The translations under genes were made by a program, and so were the position numbers. This document shows, piece after piece, positions 17,688-28,898 of a stretch of 64,000 nt of DNA. The DNA lies in contig NZ_QYTW02000001.1 of the NCBI RefSeq assembly GCF_003605405.2, positions 151,720 through 215,719 of the forward strand, in the 5' to 3' direction. Numbering within the stretch: position 1 is the first letter of the stretch; every line of letters begins with the position of its first letter. Source of the DNA: Siminovitchia terrae. Its GTDB lineage: Bacteria; Bacillota; Bacilli; Bacillales; Bacillaceae_C. The notes under the pieces are model-generated. The model was not told where the DNA came from and did no database searches. It saw only the letters and a list, made by a program, of their open reading frames with translations.

Positions 17688-19496
17688 TTACATACTTAAT
17701 GATTTGCGAAGATCTATGATTTCCTGTGCAATTTCCAATGCCTTTTTGACATTATTGCTTCGCTCCGCTTCTCTTTGCTCCAATTGTTTTTCTTTTATCA
17801 TTAACATCTTTGAATGATTCAACACATAATTGACACAATCTTTTAATTCCTGCTCGGTGTCTTCGCTGTCCACTGCTATCATTTCAATCTCAGTGACAAT
17901 GGCCCGGAGCTGTTTATCTGGAAGATGATCCAGAAAGAGCAATGGGTCGGGATGATTTCCCGCAGCATAATAACCTAACAAATATGTGATAATTGCCTGA
18001 TGTTCGTCATAGTGAAATGGCTGATTTTCAAGCATGGCCATAATTCGATAGGCAGCTTCTTCATCACGGATCATCCTGGCTAACAGCAGCCTTTCCGCTG
18101 TTAGATGGGCCGCCACCACTTTTTTTTTCTTTGGTGGAGCCTGAATAAATCCGCCTGTTTGTTTTGGTTGCTTTTTCCCTTCAGCCTGGACCAGCTTCTT
18201 TTGCTGACTCTCAAGTACTTCTAAAGAAAGTGAGAATTCCTCAGCTATCTGCCTTGTGTACAAATCCCTTTCAATGGGATTAGTCAGCTTGCTCAACTCA
18301 TTCATGACTTCTTCTATATACTTCAGCTTATCTCCTTCATTTTGCAAGTTTTTTCCGAACCTGTAATAATGGAGTTTAAAAGCTGTCCATACCAGTGCAT
18401 TCCCTACTACATCCGTCCGGAATTTTTCAGGTCCGTATTTTCGGATATAATCATCGGGATCCAGCCCCTTAGGGAGCATAGCCGCTTTAACTTCCAATCC
18501 TTGATCAACAAGTAATGATCCGGCACGGTTAGAGGCTTCAATCCCCGCCTGATCCGAGTCAAAGCAGAGTATAATAGTATCTGTCAGCCTTCTAAGCATC
18601 TGAATATGTTCTTTCGTGAAGGATGTCCCCATTACAGCAACGCCATTTTTCACATTGGCCTGATCAGCGGATGTAACATCGGCAAATCCTTCGAATAAAA
18701 CAGCATATCCCTGTCTCCGGATTTCGCTCCGTGCCCCATTGTAATTATAAAGAAGCGAGCTTTTATTAAAAATAGGCGTTTCCGGGGTATTCAAATATTT
18801 CGGAGAATCCTCGCTGTCAAGAGAACGCGCTGAAAAAGCAATGACCCTGCCTTTTGAATCAAGCAAGGGAAACATAATTCTGTTTCGAAACCGATCAAAA
18901 AATCCGTCGTTACTTTCCCTTTTAATGATCAGTCCAGCATTTTCCAGCTCTTCTTCCATGAATCCCCGTTTTGTCAAGTACTTCACGGCCATATCCCATT
19001 CAGGCAAAGAATAGCCAATTTTGAACTTTCTAATACCCTCGGTTGTAAATCCGCGGGAAAGAAGATAATCCAACGCACCTGCGCCTTCTTTTGTATTCAG
19101 CAATAGGTGATGGTATAGTTTACCCAAAAGTTCATGAGCGTCAATCATTCTTTGGTGCTCTAAAGGATAATCGTCATTGCGATTTCGATCAGACTGCTCA
19201 ATTTGAATAGGGATACCGCCTTTATCTGCTACAATGGAAGCAGCTTCTTGGAAAGAGATGCCTTCCACATCCATAAGAAAATTAAATACATTTCCACCCG
19301 CACCGCATCCAAAACAATGAAATATCTGCTTTTCTGGTGCTACGGAAAAAGAAGGAGTATTTTCACCGTGGAACGGACATAATCCAAAATAATTTCGTCC
19401 TTGTTTTTTCAACTGGACATATTCGCTTATTACATCAACAATGTCCACAGACTGCCTGAGTTCACTGATCTTTTCCTCTGGGATTCTTGCAGCCAC
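17688..19496 (-). CDS. dnaG: DNA primase
   Basis: A 602-residue primase that makes RNA primers at the replication fork. The N-terminal zinc-binding domain is visible as [21 protein letters not shown] (about residues 41-67). The TOPRIM core has VLFEGFADV (about 265) and CFDSDQAG (about 310), and the C-terminal helicase-binding domain interacts with DnaB/DnaC helicase. The start is GTG at 19496, with AGGTGGGG upstream. Length is like the B. subtilis enzyme. It lies 34 bases before sigA and is presumably cotranscribed. Confidence 0.96.
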   Translation of the reverse strand: MAARIPEEKISELRQSVDIVDVISEYVQLKKQGRNYFGLCPFHGENTPSFSVAPEKQIFHCFGCGAGGNVFNFLMDVEGISFQEAASIVADKGGIPIQIEQSDRNRNDDYPLEHQRMIDAHELLGKLYHHLLLNTKEGAGALDYLLSRGFTTEGIRKFKIGYSLPEWDMAVKYLTKRGFMEEELENAGLIIKRESNDGFFDRFRNRIMFPLLDSKGRVIAFSARSLDSEDSPKYLNTPETPIFNKSSLLYNYNGARSEIRRQGYAVLFEGFADVTSADQANVKNGVAVMGTSFTKEHIQMLRRLTDTIILCFDSDQAGIEASNRAGSLLVDQGLEVKAAMLPKGLDPDDYIRKYGPEKFRTDVVGNALVWTAFKLHYYRFGKNLQNEGDKLKYIEEVMNELSKLTNPIERDLYTRQIAEEFSLSLEVLESQQKKLVQAEGKKQPKQTGGFIQAPPKKKKVVAAHLTAERLLLARMIRDEEAAYRIMAMLENQPFHYDEHQAIITYLLGYYAAGNHPDPLLFLDHLPDKQLRAIVTEIEMIAVDSEDTEQELKDCVNYVLNHSKMLMIKEKQLEQREAERSNNVKKALEIAQEIIDLRKSLSM

Positions 19497-19525
19497 CGTC
19501 TAAACATCCCCACCTATTCTTTATT

Positions 19526-19978
19526 TCAGCTTCCATTCATTACCATATTTCGACAAAAATTATCGAAAACGGCTAGAAATAGATTACGATCTTTGTCCGT
19601 AAATGGTTTCGGTCCTTTCCAGAACTTTCCTCGCTCACGGTCTTTTGCAGCCAAGTAACGGAAATCAAGCGCCGCATCTATCATTTCTTTCTTGTATTCC
19701 GTTCCCCTGGGTGAAAAGACAAAACCACCTTTCTGAAGAGCAAGGCTTGCGAGCCCTATATCTTGCGTAACTAAGATATCTCCCCGTTTAATATGGTTTA
19801 GGATATACAGATCACACGCTTCTCTGTCCGGATCGACAAAAGTCCAGTTTTCACCTTCATTCATGATCGAAGGCTTATGATAATACGAGGCAATAAAAAA
19901 CACCTCAAACTTCAGGTCTTTCGCAATGACAGAAATTTCATCTTTTACGGGACAGGCATCCGCATCGACAAATATCAC
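19526..19978 (-). CDS. yqxD: UPF0178 (DUF188) protein YqxD
   Basis: A 150-residue soluble protein with a PIN-like/NYN-type look: FVDADACPVKDE at the start, then DILVTQDIGLASLAL (about 69) and FSPRGTEY (about 87). The aspartates could form a nuclease metal site, but no activity is known to me. The start is a GTG at 19978 with a weak ribosome site; no other in-frame start is nearby. It precedes dnaG, as in B. subtilis. Confidence 0.88.
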   Translation of the reverse strand: MIFVDADACPVKDEISVIAKDLKFEVFFIASYYHKPSIMNEGENWTFVDPDREACDLYILNHIKRGDILVTQDIGLASLALQKGGFVFSPRGTEYKKEMIDAALDFRYLAAKDRERGKFWKGPKPFTDKDRNLFLAVFDNFCRNMVMNGS

Positions 19979-20204
19979 CCTTTTTTTATGGGCATAATTA
20001 TTTATTCTGCATCCCTCCGCAGATTCCTTCTTATTTTTAAACCCTTTTTAAAAAAATGATGTGGCACGGTTAAATATAATCACAATAAATAGTGTATTCC
20101 TTCTACCGGGACTCTAACCCTTTTATTTTCTATAAACACAATTTTTTATTATATCGTATTTGACCAAGTTTGCCTAGTCATATAACTTGATATTTTTTTC
20201 ATAA

Positions 20205-20318
20205 TAAAAGCGCCTCGGTCAGCGTGGGCAAACAAGACGATTCCCGAGGAGACAGTTCTTCAGCCACCACAGGGAAGCAGCTTGATCCTTGCGGGGCTAG
20301 GCGCTGCAGCTAGACTTT
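20205..20318 (+). repeat. Family E repeat, copy 1
   Basis: The gap 19979-20397 holds no gene. This part shares GGCAAACAAGACGATTCCCG with 35095-35113 and CCACAGGGAA.C..TTG and GGACTAGGCGCTG-like ends with 52868-52912. A GCGCCT..AGGCGC pair marks its two ends. Confidence 0.6.
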
Positions 20319-20376
20319 GATAAAGCTTCCTTTGAATAAAATTTCCCATAACAAGTTATACTTTCTTTACTCACGA

Positions 20377-20398
20377 AAAAAAGCGCTGCTTAAGCGCT
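20377..20398 (-). terminator. Terminator of yqfL
   Basis: AGCGCT-TAAGC-AGCGCT followed by seven T residues on the minus strand begins at the yqfL stop. Confidence 0.75.
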
Positions 20399-21204
20399 CA
20401 ATTGCTATTTAATTTAAAGTTGATAATGATATTAGCCGTTTCTTCAACTGCTTTATTAGTTACATCAATTATTTTACAGTCGATTTTTTTAGCAATCCTG
20501 TCAAAATACTCAATTTCACGGCGGATCCTTTCAATATTTGCATAGATGGCATTATCATCCAACCCTAGTGTCAGTAATCTTTCCCTTCGGATTTCATAGA
20601 GCTTTTCCGCACTGATTCTTAACCCTATACATTTTTTCGGATCAATTTTGAATAATTCCTCCGGCGGATCCACTTCAGGAACTACAGGCACATTTGCCAC
20701 CTTATATCTTTTATGAGCAAGGTATTGCGAAAGTGGCGTTTTCGATGTCCTAGAAACCCCTATCAAAATAATGTCCGCCCTAAGGAGACCCCTTGGGTCG
20801 CGCCCGTCGTCGTACTTAACAGCAAATTCAATGGCTTCGACTCTTTTGAAATAGTCTGCATCCAACTTGCGCACGAGGCCAGGCTCATTCAGCGGCTTCT
20901 TGTGAAACATTGTCTCAAAGGTTGTCATTAATGGCCCTAAAATATCAATAGCATGTACGTTGGATGCCCTCGCCCTTTCAACCAAATAATTTCTTATTTC
21001 CGGCTTGACCAATGTAAAGATGATGATTCCGTTATTCATTTTTGCCAACGAAATGACTTCATCGATATTCTCCGTCTCCTCAACATAAGGAATGCGTTTA
21101 ATGGCGGCATTTGGCCCAGAAAATTGGCTCAATGCCGCTTTGGTTACAAGTTCGGCAGTCTCGCCCACGGAGTCTGATACAACATATATCACCGGTTCCG
21201 TCAT
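20398..21204 (-). CDS. yqfL: Bifunctional kinase/pyrophosphorylase YqfL (DUF299)
   Basis: A 268-residue member of the PPDK-regulatory-protein family, which in other organisms phosphorylates and dephosphorylates pyruvate-phosphate dikinase or PEP synthase. The nucleotide-binding segment [19 protein letters not shown] (about residue 148) is intact. In B. subtilis YqfL modulates CcpN, the product of the upstream gene. I start at M8 of the longer frame (ATG 21204, GGGAGATG upstream) because Bacillus YqfL proteins begin right at [11 protein letters not shown]. It lies 27 bases after ccpN, so they form an operon. Confidence 0.88.
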   Translation of the reverse strand: MTEPVIYVVSDSVGETAELVTKAALSQFSGPNAAIKRIPYVEETENIDEVISLAKMNNGIIIFTLVKPEIRNYLVERARASNVHAIDILGPLMTTFETMFHKKPLNEPGLVRKLDADYFKRVEAIEFAVKYDDGRDPRGLLRADIILIGVSRTSKTPLSQYLAHKRYKVANVPVVPEVDPPEELFKIDPKKCIGLRISAEKLYEIRRERLLTLGLDDNAIYANIERIRREIEYFDRIAKKIDCKIIDVTNKAVEETANIIINFKLNSN

Positions 21205-21230
21205 GATTTTATCATCTCCCATCATGTCAA

Positions 21231-21869
21231 CTAACCTTCTTGCTCAGCAAGCGCGACAAACGCTTTTGTTATATTTGTTTTCGTAAGTCTGCCTATGACT
21301 TCGTAACCAGAATCTGTCTTTTTTACTACTGGAACTGCGTCAATCTGTGTGTCAATCAGCTTTTTGGCAACATCAATCAACAAATCATCCTTCTCACACA
21401 TCGTAATGTTGGGCATCCTTGTCATAATGATGTTAACCGGTAATGTTGATAACTCCTGTTTGCCCAAGCTTGCCCTTAATAAGTCTTTGCGGGAAAGGAC
21501 CCCAGCCAGATGATGCTCATCATCTGTTACAAAAACAGTCCCAACGTCCTCAAGAAAAATTGTGACGATTGCATCATAAACAGAAACATTTTCATGGATG
21601 ACAACAGGAATCGACTGAAACTCTTTAACTGTCAGCTTTTTCAAGCTTTCAGTTAGCAATTGTGTCCCTGTTTTTCCTGTATAAAAATACCCTACCCTTG
21701 GCCTCGCATCCAAATATCCGGCCATTGTTAAAATGGCCAGATCCGGACGCAGAGTGGCGCGTGTCAAATTCAGTTTTTCTGCAATATGTTCACCCGTGAT
21801 CGGGCCGTTTTCCTTGACGATTTCTAATATTCGATCTTGCCTTTTGCTAAGTTCGATCGTGCTCACCAC
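21231..21869 (-). CDS. ccpN: Gluconeogenesis repressor CcpN
   Basis: A 212-residue regulator with an N-terminal winged helix (residues 5-65, [19 protein letters not shown]) and two C-terminal CBS domains (about 80-205, including [20 protein letters not shown]), which bind nucleotides. In B. subtilis CcpN represses gapB and pckA under glycolytic conditions. Two consecutive GTG codons (21869, 21866) overlap AGGTGG, so the exact start is unclear by a codon or two. It is followed by its partner yqfL. Confidence 0.92.
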   Translation of the reverse strand: MVSTIELSKRQDRILEIVKENGPITGEHIAEKLNLTRATLRPDLAILTMAGYLDARPRVGYFYTGKTGTQLLTESLKKLTVKEFQSIPVVIHENVSVYDAIVTIFLEDVGTVFVTDDEHHLAGVLSRKDLLRASLGKQELSTLPVNIIMTRMPNITMCEKDDLLIDVAKKLIDTQIDAVPVVKKTDSGYEVIGRLTKTNITKAFVALAEQEG

Positions 21870-22128
21870 CTATGGACATGAAATGAGACATACTTATTAG
21901 AATTAGTATATACTATTTAACCATTAAAGAAAATCTCATCCATAAAAGGTACACAAATAAAGATTGTATTTTACATTAATAAAGACAATTTATTTTTAGA
22001 ACAACACGATTGAGACCGCCAAATAAATCCCTTCCAGGTAACAGGAAAGCTGGCGCCAGTATAAACAACACTCGAAGGAAAACATAAGTTTTTTCGAGGG
22101 CATAACTTTTAAAGGTAACTATCCTTAT

Positions 22129-24195
22129 TTATTTCACCTGAATTTTGTTCACCATGGCATAACTTGCAAGCACATCAGAGAGTTTTTTCATTTGGGCAAG
22201 CCGGTTTTTTCTAATGTTTTCGTCTTCTGACATCACCATTGTATGATCGAAGTATGCGGTAATCGCAGGTGATAAATTTCTTAGCACTGAAAAGCGACTC
22301 TCAGAATCATTTTCCGAAGCAAAAATATCGAGCACATTTTTGTATTCCTTGTAGAGCTGTTCTTCTTCGTTATTCTCAAATAGCGCTGAATTTACTTCAT
22401 CCTCGCCTTCCGCTTTCTGGGCGATGTTCATAACACGAGCCAATGATTCAATCGTTTCCTTGAAGCCCTCTTCATCTTTATGCTCATTCAAGGTACCGGC
22501 TCGACTGATGATATCAGGAACGCTGCCAAGTTCTCCGCCGAGTACTGCTTCAACAATATCATAGCGGACATTTTGTTCTTGAAGAAGATACTTAATCCGA
22601 AGTTTGAAGAATTGAACAAGATTTTCCACCAATTCTTCATTCTCGATGCTTAGATCTTCTTTGGTAATTTTAATCACCCGGCGGAGGAGATTCTCAAGTG
22701 AGATATTCCAATTCATCCCCTTTAATATATTGACAATGCCAGTTGCATTTCGACGCAGGGCATATGGATCATGCGAACCCGTCGGTATCAGGCCAATGGC
22801 AAAGGCTGTTACAATCGTGTCCAATTTATCGGCGACTCCGACAATTGCTCCGGTAAGGGAGCCTGGAATATCGTCTTGAGCATGGCGCGGTTGATAATGT
22901 TCGTTGACAGCCTTAGCGACTTCTTCATTTTCTCCTTTTTGAAGAGCGTATTTTTCCCCCATTATCCCTTGTAGCTCAGGAAATTCATCCACCATATTTG
23001 TCACAAGGTCAAATTTGCAGATTTCGGCAGCTCTATTAGCCAATAGTGTTTCATTTTCTGACAACCCAAGGAGGGTGCTTAATTCTCGAGTAATTTTTTG
23101 AATCCGATTGACTTTTTGAGCCAATGTACCGATTTTCTCTTGATAGATAATAGATTCAAGCTTTTTCAAAGCATCTGCGATTTCAAGCTTTTGATCTTCT
23201 TCATAAAAGAATTCCCCATCAGCCAACCTCGCACGTAATACCTTCTCGTTTCCTTTTGCCACAGTATCAATATGGCTGTTTCCGCCATTCCTGACTGAAA
23301 TGAAGTATGGGAGCAAGCTGCCCTGTGCATCCTTCACAGGAAAATAGCGTTGATGGGTTTTCATCGAAGTAATAAGTACTTCTTCCGGAAGCCCTAGAAA
23401 TTTATCATCAAATTTCCCAGAAAAAGCAGTTGGATATTCCACAAGATTTGTGACTTCCTCCAGCAAATCTTCTTCAATAGGAACACTCCAGCCGTTTTCT
23501 TTTTCCAACTCCGTTATTTGTTCTACTATTATCCGCTTTCTGTTTGGTTCATTCGCGATTACAAATTGAGAATGAAGAGCTTCTTCATAATCTTCAGGAC
23601 GATCGATCGATATATCTTCTCCCAAGAAGCGATGTCCTTTCGTAACCGTTCCAGTGGATACTCCGGCAATTGTGAATGGGATAACCTCATTGCCAAATAA
23701 AGCAACTAGCCATCTAATAGGCCGGACATAACGAAGCTGATGGCTTCCCCATTTCATGTTATTTGGAAAATGCATGTCTTCCACCAATTTTTGGAGCTGC
23801 GGAAGCAGTTCAAAGGTCTCTTTCCCTTTTATAAAGCGTTTAATATGGGCATATTCAACTCCCTTGATCTCTTTAAAGTAAATGTCCTCTGGAGACATTC
23901 CCTGAGATCGGCTAAAGCCTAATGCCGCTTTTGACCAATTGCCGTTTTCATCCTGAGCAATTTTCTTTGCAGGCCCCTTCGCTTCTTCTTCTGTATCCTG
24001 CTGTGATTCCGCCACATTGTTTACAAGGACAGCCAATCTCCTTGGCGTTGAAAAAGCTGACACGTCGCCGTGCTCAATTCCGTTTCCATCCAGCCAGCTA
24101 CGGACTTTTTCTTCAAGCTGTTGAATGGAACCGCGTATAAACCTTGCTGGCATTTCTTCCAAACCGATTTCAAGCAATAAATCGCGTTTATTCAT
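22129..24195 (-). CDS. glyS: Glycyl-tRNA synthetase beta subunit
   Basis: A 688-residue beta chain of the heterotetrameric bacterial GlyRS; it supplies tRNA recognition. The protein starts [19 protein letters not shown], has the conserved RWLVALFG (about 156) and the HD-like region [22 protein letters not shown] (about 415), and ends in a DALR-like anticodon-binding domain with [20 protein letters not shown]. It overlaps glyQ by eight bases and shares its T-box leader. Confidence 0.96.
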   Translation of the reverse strand: MNKRDLLLEIGLEEMPARFIRGSIQQLEEKVRSWLDGNGIEHGDVSAFSTPRRLAVLVNNVAESQQDTEEEAKGPAKKIAQDENGNWSKAALGFSRSQGMSPEDIYFKEIKGVEYAHIKRFIKGKETFELLPQLQKLVEDMHFPNNMKWGSHQLRYVRPIRWLVALFGNEVIPFTIAGVSTGTVTKGHRFLGEDISIDRPEDYEEALHSQFVIANEPNRKRIIVEQITELEKENGWSVPIEEDLLEEVTNLVEYPTAFSGKFDDKFLGLPEEVLITSMKTHQRYFPVKDAQGSLLPYFISVRNGGNSHIDTVAKGNEKVLRARLADGEFFYEEDQKLEIADALKKLESIIYQEKIGTLAQKVNRIQKITRELSTLLGLSENETLLANRAAEICKFDLVTNMVDEFPELQGIMGEKYALQKGENEEVAKAVNEHYQPRHAQDDIPGSLTGAIVGVADKLDTIVTAFAIGLIPTGSHDPYALRRNATGIVNILKGMNWNISLENLLRRVIKITKEDLSIENEELVENLVQFFKLRIKYLLQEQNVRYDIVEAVLGGELGSVPDIISRAGTLNEHKDEEGFKETIESLARVMNIAQKAEGEDEVNSALFENNEEEQLYKEYKNVLDIFASENDSESRFSVLRNLSPAITAYFDHTMVMSEDENIRKNRLAQMKKLSDVLASYAMVNKIQVK

Positions 24196-25081
24196 GGCTG
24201 TATTCTCCCTTCGTGTGCTGCAAAATCGGAAAACCTAGCTTTTCCCTTTCTTCATAAAAAGTTTTTGCCACATGACGAGCCATATTTCTCATTCTGGCAA
24301 TATATGCAGTTCTTTCCGTTACAGAAATAGCACCTTTTGCATCCAAAAGATTAAATACGTGAGAGCATTTTAAAATATAGTCATATGCCGGATGTACGAG
24401 GCCAAGTTCCATTTGTCTTTTTGATTCCTTTTCATACATGCCGAATAAAGTAAAAAGTAAATCCTGATCGGAAGTCTCAAAAGCATATTTTGAATGCTCA
24501 TATTCAGGTTGATAAAAAATATCCCTGATTGTAAATCCGTCCGTCCATTCCAAATCAAAAACATTGTCTTTTTCTTGGATGTAAGAGGCAAGACGTTCAA
24601 TTCCATATGTTAATTCAACCGATACTGGCTTGCATTCCAGACCTCCGACCTGTTGGAAATAAGTAAACTGAGTTATCTCCATACCGTCTAGCCAAACTTC
24701 CCATCCGAGACCTGCACATCCCAGTGACGGATTTTCCCAATTGTCTTCAACAAAACGGATATCATGTTCAAGCGGATCGATTCCCAGTTTCCTTAAGGAA
24801 TCCAGATACATTTCCTGAATGTTTTCAGGTGAAGGCTTCATAATCACCTGAAATTGATGATGTTGGTAAAGCCTGTTCGGATTTTCACCATACCGGCCGT
24901 CTGCTGGTCGTCTTGATGGTTCTACATAAGCCACATTCCATGGTTCAGGACCTATCGCCCTTAAAAACGTATAAGGGCTCATCGTCCCTGCTCCTTTTTC
25001 CACATCATATGCCTGCATTAAAATACATCCGTAATCTGACCAATGCTTTTGCAAAGTCAAAATCATTTCTTGGATATTCAT
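24188..25081 (-). CDS. glyQ: Glycyl-tRNA synthetase alpha subunit
   Basis: A 297-residue catalytic alpha chain of GlyRS. It is extremely conserved: [60 protein letters not shown] class II aminoacylation motifs are all present. I start at ATG 25081 because AAAGGATG is well placed and known GlyQ proteins begin MNIQ; the longer frame adds seven residues. It overlaps glyS by eight bases. Expression is controlled by uncharged tRNA-Gly through the T-box directly upstream. Confidence 0.96.
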   Translation of the reverse strand: MNIQEMILTLQKHWSDYGCILMQAYDVEKGAGTMSPYTFLRAIGPEPWNVAYVEPSRRPADGRYGENPNRLYQHHQFQVIMKPSPENIQEMYLDSLRKLGIDPLEHDIRFVEDNWENPSLGCAGLGWEVWLDGMEITQFTYFQQVGGLECKPVSVELTYGIERLASYIQEKDNVFDLEWTDGFTIRDIFYQPEYEHSKYAFETSDQDLLFTLFGMYEKESKRQMELGLVHPAYDYILKCSHVFNLLDAKGAISVTERTAYIARMRNMARHVAKTFYEEREKLGFPILQHTKGEYSHE

Positions 25082-25310
25082 GTCATCCATCCTTTCCATC
25101 AAATAAAAAAACTCCCATCCCTATGCTCAATTAGCATAGGGACGAGAGTTAACCCGCGGTTCCACCCTATTTGCCGCAATAATCGGCCACTTTCATTTTC
25201 CCGCTCAGGACTGCCTTCACTGCCATTACCATGCCCGGCTTGCACCTTCCCGGGTTCGCTGAAATGGATTAGAACAGCTACTACTTTCCGTCTTAGCAGG
25301 ATATATAGTT
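25082..25310 (-). promoter_or_regulatory. Glycine T-box riboswitch of glyQS
   Basis: The T-box motif AGGGTGGAACCGCGGGTT is on the minus strand at 25151-25168. It is followed by the terminator stem (25104-25150): AACTCTCGTCCCTATGC and GCATAGGGATGGGAGTT with a T run. The stem I/specifier part lies at about 25180-25300 and contains candidate GGC glycine codons. Uncharged tRNA-Gly should favour the antiterminator and switch on glyQS, as in B. subtilis. Confidence 0.92.
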
Positions 25311-25324
25311 ACTAAAGATTGAAC

Positions 25325-25702
25325 CACCCTCACTTAGTTAACACTTGAAGTTCGGGATTCCTACGAACACCAGCGTAACCGCTAGTTATTTAGAAGGCTA
25401 CCCCCCGTAGTCCCTACGGGTTGATACGAGTTTCGTATGGTATTGCAGTCTTGTTTACTATGTGGCACTTGGTTTTCGTGCCACAGGTTTGTGGTTTATC
25501 CTTTTTGCGACTTTTGAAAGGTATAGGCGAACGACAGCCACTCGACAAGTTCTATTTACGCAACAAGCAACCACGCTTGAATTTGTTCTACATCCAGTAT
25601 ACAACACATTTTGGCTATCGCCAACCAACATTCATCTCCCATTTACCCATTGGACTACGCCCTTCACATTTCTTGAAGTGGGAGTCTTCTGTCGGGAAAT
25701 GA
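25325..25702 (+). ncRNA. Orphan IS200/IS605-type guide-RNA-like element
   Basis: A non-coding, highly structured stretch between recO and the T-box. Plus-strand hairpins in order are: GTTCG..CGAAC, CCCGTAG-TCC-CTACGGG, ATACGAG-TTT-CGTAT, GTGGCAC..GTGCCAC. The 3' module ATTCATCTCCCA..GAAGTGGGAGTCTTCTG (25630-25691) ends just before ATGA (25699-25702). This module and ending resemble right ends of IS200/IS605 elements and their omega/HEARO RNAs. No TnpB, IscB or IsrB reading frame is present. The left boundary is approximate. Confidence 0.55.
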
Positions 25703-25741
25703 TAAAAATAATCGAAACGAAGCTACATGTCAACCTCTTGT

Positions 25742-26494
25742 TCACATCTTATCCTTCAATGAATCCATTTGATCCAAAAAGCGCTTGGATTTGAAATGAA
25801 GGCCGGAATATTCCTCGTAATACAAATCAATTGCTTTTTTTAGCTCATTTTTTGTCTCCTGCTTGACTGAAATAGTACCAAGACGATTCAAGTCAAAATA
25901 ATAAAATAACCGCAGAAGTTTAACCGCATTTTGGCTAATTGGTAAAAAATGCGGATCTCTCTCCTGGCAGCGATGACAAATAAGTCCATTTTCTTTAATA
26001 GAAAAGCCAAAGCTGCCTTCAGTTGCACCACATAAAGAGCATCTTTTCATTTCCGGATAAAGCCCAAGAACTTGAAGCATTTTCATTTCAAAAATATGGG
26101 TGATGATATCAGGATCATACCCCTCGCTTATATAGTTCAGCGATTGATGCAGCAATTCAAATAAATATGGGTTTGGTTCGTTATCCTGGGTGCTTCTGTC
26201 AACCATCTCTACAATATAGGAAGCATAGGCGGTTTTAAAAATATCCTCTTTCAAGCCCCTTAATGGCGAAATGATCTCTCCCTGCTGTAAAGTTCCAAGA
26301 CCGTGTCCAGTCTGAACTAAAAAATAACCGTATGTAAACAGCTGGGAAACTGCAGCAAGACGGCTGTTTGTTTTTTTGGCGCCTCTTGCCATCGCGGGAA
26401 CCTTCCCTGCTTCCCTGCTGTATATGGCTGTTATTTTATGTGATTCACCAAAATCTGTTGTTCTGATTACAATGCCTTCAAATTTTTTCAACAT
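25742..26494 (-). CDS. recO: DNA repair protein RecO
   Basis: A 250-residue recombination mediator that helps load RecA on SSB-coated DNA. The OB-fold N-terminus (KKFEGIVIRTTDFGES, about 3-18) is followed by MARGAKKTNSRLAAVSQLF and GTLQQGEI, then a helical part with the zinc cysteines in CSLCGA and LICHRCQ (about 150-180). The ATG at 26494 follows AAAAGGGG; the longer frame adds 11 residues. It is downstream of yqzL and era. Confidence 0.93.
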   Translation of the reverse strand: MLKKFEGIVIRTTDFGESHKITAIYSREAGKVPAMARGAKKTNSRLAAVSQLFTYGYFLVQTGHGLGTLQQGEIISPLRGLKEDIFKTAYASYIVEMVDRSTQDNEPNPYLFELLHQSLNYISEGYDPDIITHIFEMKMLQVLGLYPEMKRCSLCGATEGSFGFSIKENGLICHRCQERDPHFLPISQNAVKLLRLFYYFDLNRLGTISVKQETKNELKKAIDLYYEEYSGLHFKSKRFLDQMDSLKDKM

Positions 26495-26556
26495 GTCGCT
26501 AACCCCTTTTACAGTATCATACTGCATCGGGTGCTCAAAAAAAAGTAAAGTAACGG

Positions 26557-26703
26557 TCAGGAAACAGGATAATTGATCACATCGGGCTTGTCGGCAATCG
26601 GCAGTGTATTCATCATGTGTTCTTCTTTCTCCAGTTCCTTTAGAAGCAGGTAAATATCGATATTCCCCGTCTTCTTAAAAACCTTCCAAGTAAACTCATA
26701 CAT
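26557..26703 (-). CDS. yqzL: YqzL-like small protein
   Basis: A 48-residue protein starting MYEFTWKVFKKTGNIDIYLL and continuing with a KELEKEE helix. It matches the short YqzL proteins found between era and recO in Bacillus. ATG 26703 is chosen for the AAAGGCGGG before it. Function is unknown. Confidence 0.75.
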   Translation of the reverse strand: MYEFTWKVFKKTGNIDIYLLLKELEKEEHMMNTLPIADKPDVINYPVS

Positions 26704-26796
26704 TTGAATCCCGCCTTTCTTTTTGATGGTTATATGAATATGTTTGTCCATGCACCCAAAGAAGATTCAACATAAAATTTGCTAAAACAAACCAAT

Positions 26797-27723
26797 TTAA
26801 TATTCGTCGTCTCTAAAACCAAAATCCCTTAAGTGAGTGGCTTTATTCCTCCAGTCTTTTTGGACCTTGACCCACAGTTCAAGAAAAACCTTCGAACCCA
26901 AAAGGTTCTCGATATCCTTACGGGCACGCTGTCCGATTTCCTTCAGCATTTTCCCTTGTTTTCCAATAACAATTCCTTTTTGTGAATCCCGTTCAACAAC
27001 GATTGTCGCCATGACATGAATAAGCTCCTTATTGTCTTCCTTTTTCATTTGATCAATGACAACAGCGATGGAATGCGGCACTTCCTCCCGTGTAAGATGG
27101 AGTGCTTTTTCACGGATCAATTCCGATACAATGAATCGTTCAGGATGGTCAGTCACTTGATCAGAAGGGTAATATTGAGGGCCTTCAGGCAAATATTCTT
27201 GGATTTGCTGGATGAGCCGCTCGACATTATTTCCTTCCAATGCTGATATTGGAATAACTTCTTTGAATGGATACATTTCTTTATACTGCTCAATTAAGAC
27301 AAGCAACTGGTCAGGATGCACCTGATCGATCTTGTTAATGACGAGAAAAACCGGAGTCTGAACATTTTTCAATTGTTCAATGATGAACTCATCTCCGCGT
27401 CCATAACCTTCTTCTGCATTAATCATGAACAAAATGAGATCGACTTCTCTGAATGTATTAATTGCAAGCTTGATCATAAAATCGCCAAGCTTATGCTTCG
27501 GTTTATGAATACCCGGCGTATCAATGAAAACCATCTGAGCTTCATCAGTCGTTAATACACCTTGAACCTTATTTCTGGTCGTTTGCGGCTTATCACTCAT
27601 AATCGCTATCTTTTGGCCAATCACCCTGTTTAAAAAGGTTGATTTCCCTACATTAGGCCGTCCAATGATTGAAATGAAGCCCGATTTAAATTCCCTATCG
27701 TCTCTCACCATTTTATTATTCAT
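26797..27723 (-). CDS. era: GTPase Era
   Basis: A 308-residue ribosome-assembly GTPase acting on the 3' end of 16S rRNA. The G1 motif is GRPNVGKST (about 21-29), the G3 is DTPGIH (about 68), the G4 is NKID (about 130) and the G5 is ISALEG. The C-terminal KH domain has [17 protein letters not shown] (about 247), the RNA-binding loop. It overlaps cdd by eight bases. With ybeY, dgkA and cdd nearby it reproduces the standard Firmicutes rRNA-maturation cluster. Confidence 0.96.
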   Translation of the reverse strand: MNNKMVRDDREFKSGFISIIGRPNVGKSTFLNRVIGQKIAIMSDKPQTTRNKVQGVLTTDEAQMVFIDTPGIHKPKHKLGDFMIKLAINTFREVDLILFMINAEEGYGRGDEFIIEQLKNVQTPVFLVINKIDQVHPDQLLVLIEQYKEMYPFKEVIPISALEGNNVERLIQQIQEYLPEGPQYYPSDQVTDHPERFIVSELIREKALHLTREEVPHSIAVVIDQMKKEDNKELIHVMATIVVERDSQKGIVIGKQGKMLKEIGQRARKDIENLLGSKVFLELWVKVQKDWRNKATHLRDFGFRDDEY

Positions 27724-28111
27724 TCATATCACCTGCCGAAAAAGCAAATGGCAGTAGATCCCCGACTGTAAACTCCTGCACATCCCCTTTACTATTGGTC
27801 AAGATGACTTTCATATCTTGTGAACAATGCTCAGCTATTACTTGCCTGCATGCTCCGCATGGAGGCACCGGGCGATCAGTATTAGCCGTAACCACGAGCA
27901 TTTCAAAAGCTTTATCGCCTTCTGAAAGCGCTTTAAATATTACAGTTCTTTCCGCACAATTTGTCAGCCCGTAAGAAGCATTCTCAATATTGCATCCGTG
28001 GTAAATAGTTCCATCCTTCGTTAACAGTGCTGCCCCAACTGGAAAGTTTGAGTATGGAGCATACGCTTTTTCCTTGGCACGTACTGCTTCTTTCATTAAT
28101 TGTTCCTTCAT
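27716..28111 (-). CDS. cdd: Cytidine deaminase
   Basis: A 131-residue homotetrameric enzyme that converts cytidine and deoxycytidine to uridine and deoxyuridine in nucleoside salvage. The zinc site is complete: NCAERT (about 52-57, with the catalytic Glu) and PCGACRQVI (about 85-93). FPVGAAL and [10 protein letters not shown] form the nucleoside pocket. Length is typical. It overlaps era by eight bases. Confidence 0.95.
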   Translation of the reverse strand: MKEQLMKEAVRAKEKAYAPYSNFPVGAALLTKDGTIYHGCNIENASYGLTNCAERTVIFKALSEGDKAFEMLVVTANTDRPVPPCGACRQVIAEHCSQDMKVILTNSKGDVQEFTVGDLLPFAFSAGDMNE

Positions 28112-28508
28112 GTAATGATTCTCCTCGTAGCTTACTTCTAATTTTACTACAATTTCATAAAAAAAGTTATCTTTTTTCGAATAAATTTTTGGATAATTTC
28201 CGCAAATTCATTCCATCCTTTGGATGTGAGATTATTTTATCCGAATGGGGTTTGACTTTCAAATAAAAACAAACTCATCGGCGTACAGATTGAACGGAAA
28301 TATGCAAATGCCTTGTCAGCACTGGAAATAAGGTGATGCTTTACAATCAGTTCTTCAGCCTCTTTATTTCATATCACTTTGCTATGATGTTCGCCAAACA
28401 CCTACGACGCTTGAGCATATAGCGAAGTGTCATTGAAATTGCTTCACGATACTCTTCTTTCAGGGTTATCTTTCGATTATAAAACAAAAACTGCCCAATG
28501 ATTCAGCT
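28112..28508. other. Gap between cdd and dgkA with no recognised gene
   Basis: About 400 bases. No open frame with a ribosome site, no clear hairpin with a T tract and no match to the repeat families of this window were found. On the minus strand a short frame (REAISMTLRYMLKRRR) ends quickly; it could be a remnant. The gap breaks the usual dgkA-cdd operon contact. Confidence 0.5.
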
Positions 28509-28898
28509 TCATTGGAACAGCTCAAAAACTTTCGGTATGAAAATAATAAGCCCAATCACCACCGTCATGATGGCATAAACCATAACAGCGCCTGCCGCCA
28601 TATCCTTCGCCTGCTTAGCCAAAGGCTTTATTTCATCTGTAACAAGATCAACGGTTTTTTCAATCGCCGAATTTAGTAATTCTAGAGCGATCATCCCAAA
28701 AATGCAGATAAGGATAAAAACCCATTCCATTCTGTTCAATCGAAAAGCAAAACCACACATACTAACAATCAGGGCGGCGGTTAAATGGATTTGAAAATTT
28801 CTTTCCGTTCTAACAGCGTGCCGCAAGCCCTGAATAGCATAGGAGAAAGAATCTAGAAGGCGTCCGAAACTGAATGCGTTTCTATCTTTCCAAGCCAT
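28509..28898 (-). CDS. dgkA: Undecaprenol/diacylglycerol kinase
   Basis: A 129-residue, three-helix membrane kinase of the DgkA family; the Bacillus member phosphorylates undecaprenol to recycle the cell-wall lipid carrier. The signature ELLNSAIEKTVDLV (about 65-78) contains the catalytic Glu, and DEIKPLAKQAKDMAAGAV follows. Hydrophobic segments are at about 35-52, 55-72 and 97-120. It overlaps ybeY by 17 bases. Confidence 0.93.
   Translation of the reverse strand: MAWKDRNAFSFGRLLDSFSYAIQGLRHAVRTERNFQIHLTAALIVSMCGFAFRLNRMEWVFILICIFGMIALELLNSAIEKTVDLVTDEIKPLAKQAKDMAAGAVMVYAIMTVVIGLIIFIPKVFELFQ

Noticed and set aside
25421..25794. Protein genes in the recO-glyQ gap
   Set aside because: The frames overlap each other, lack ribosome sites and cross strong hairpins; the stretch is better explained as a structured RNA-like element.
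28140..28500. Transposase remnant between cdd and dgkA
   Set aside because: Short minus-strand frames exist but none shows a motif I can identify.
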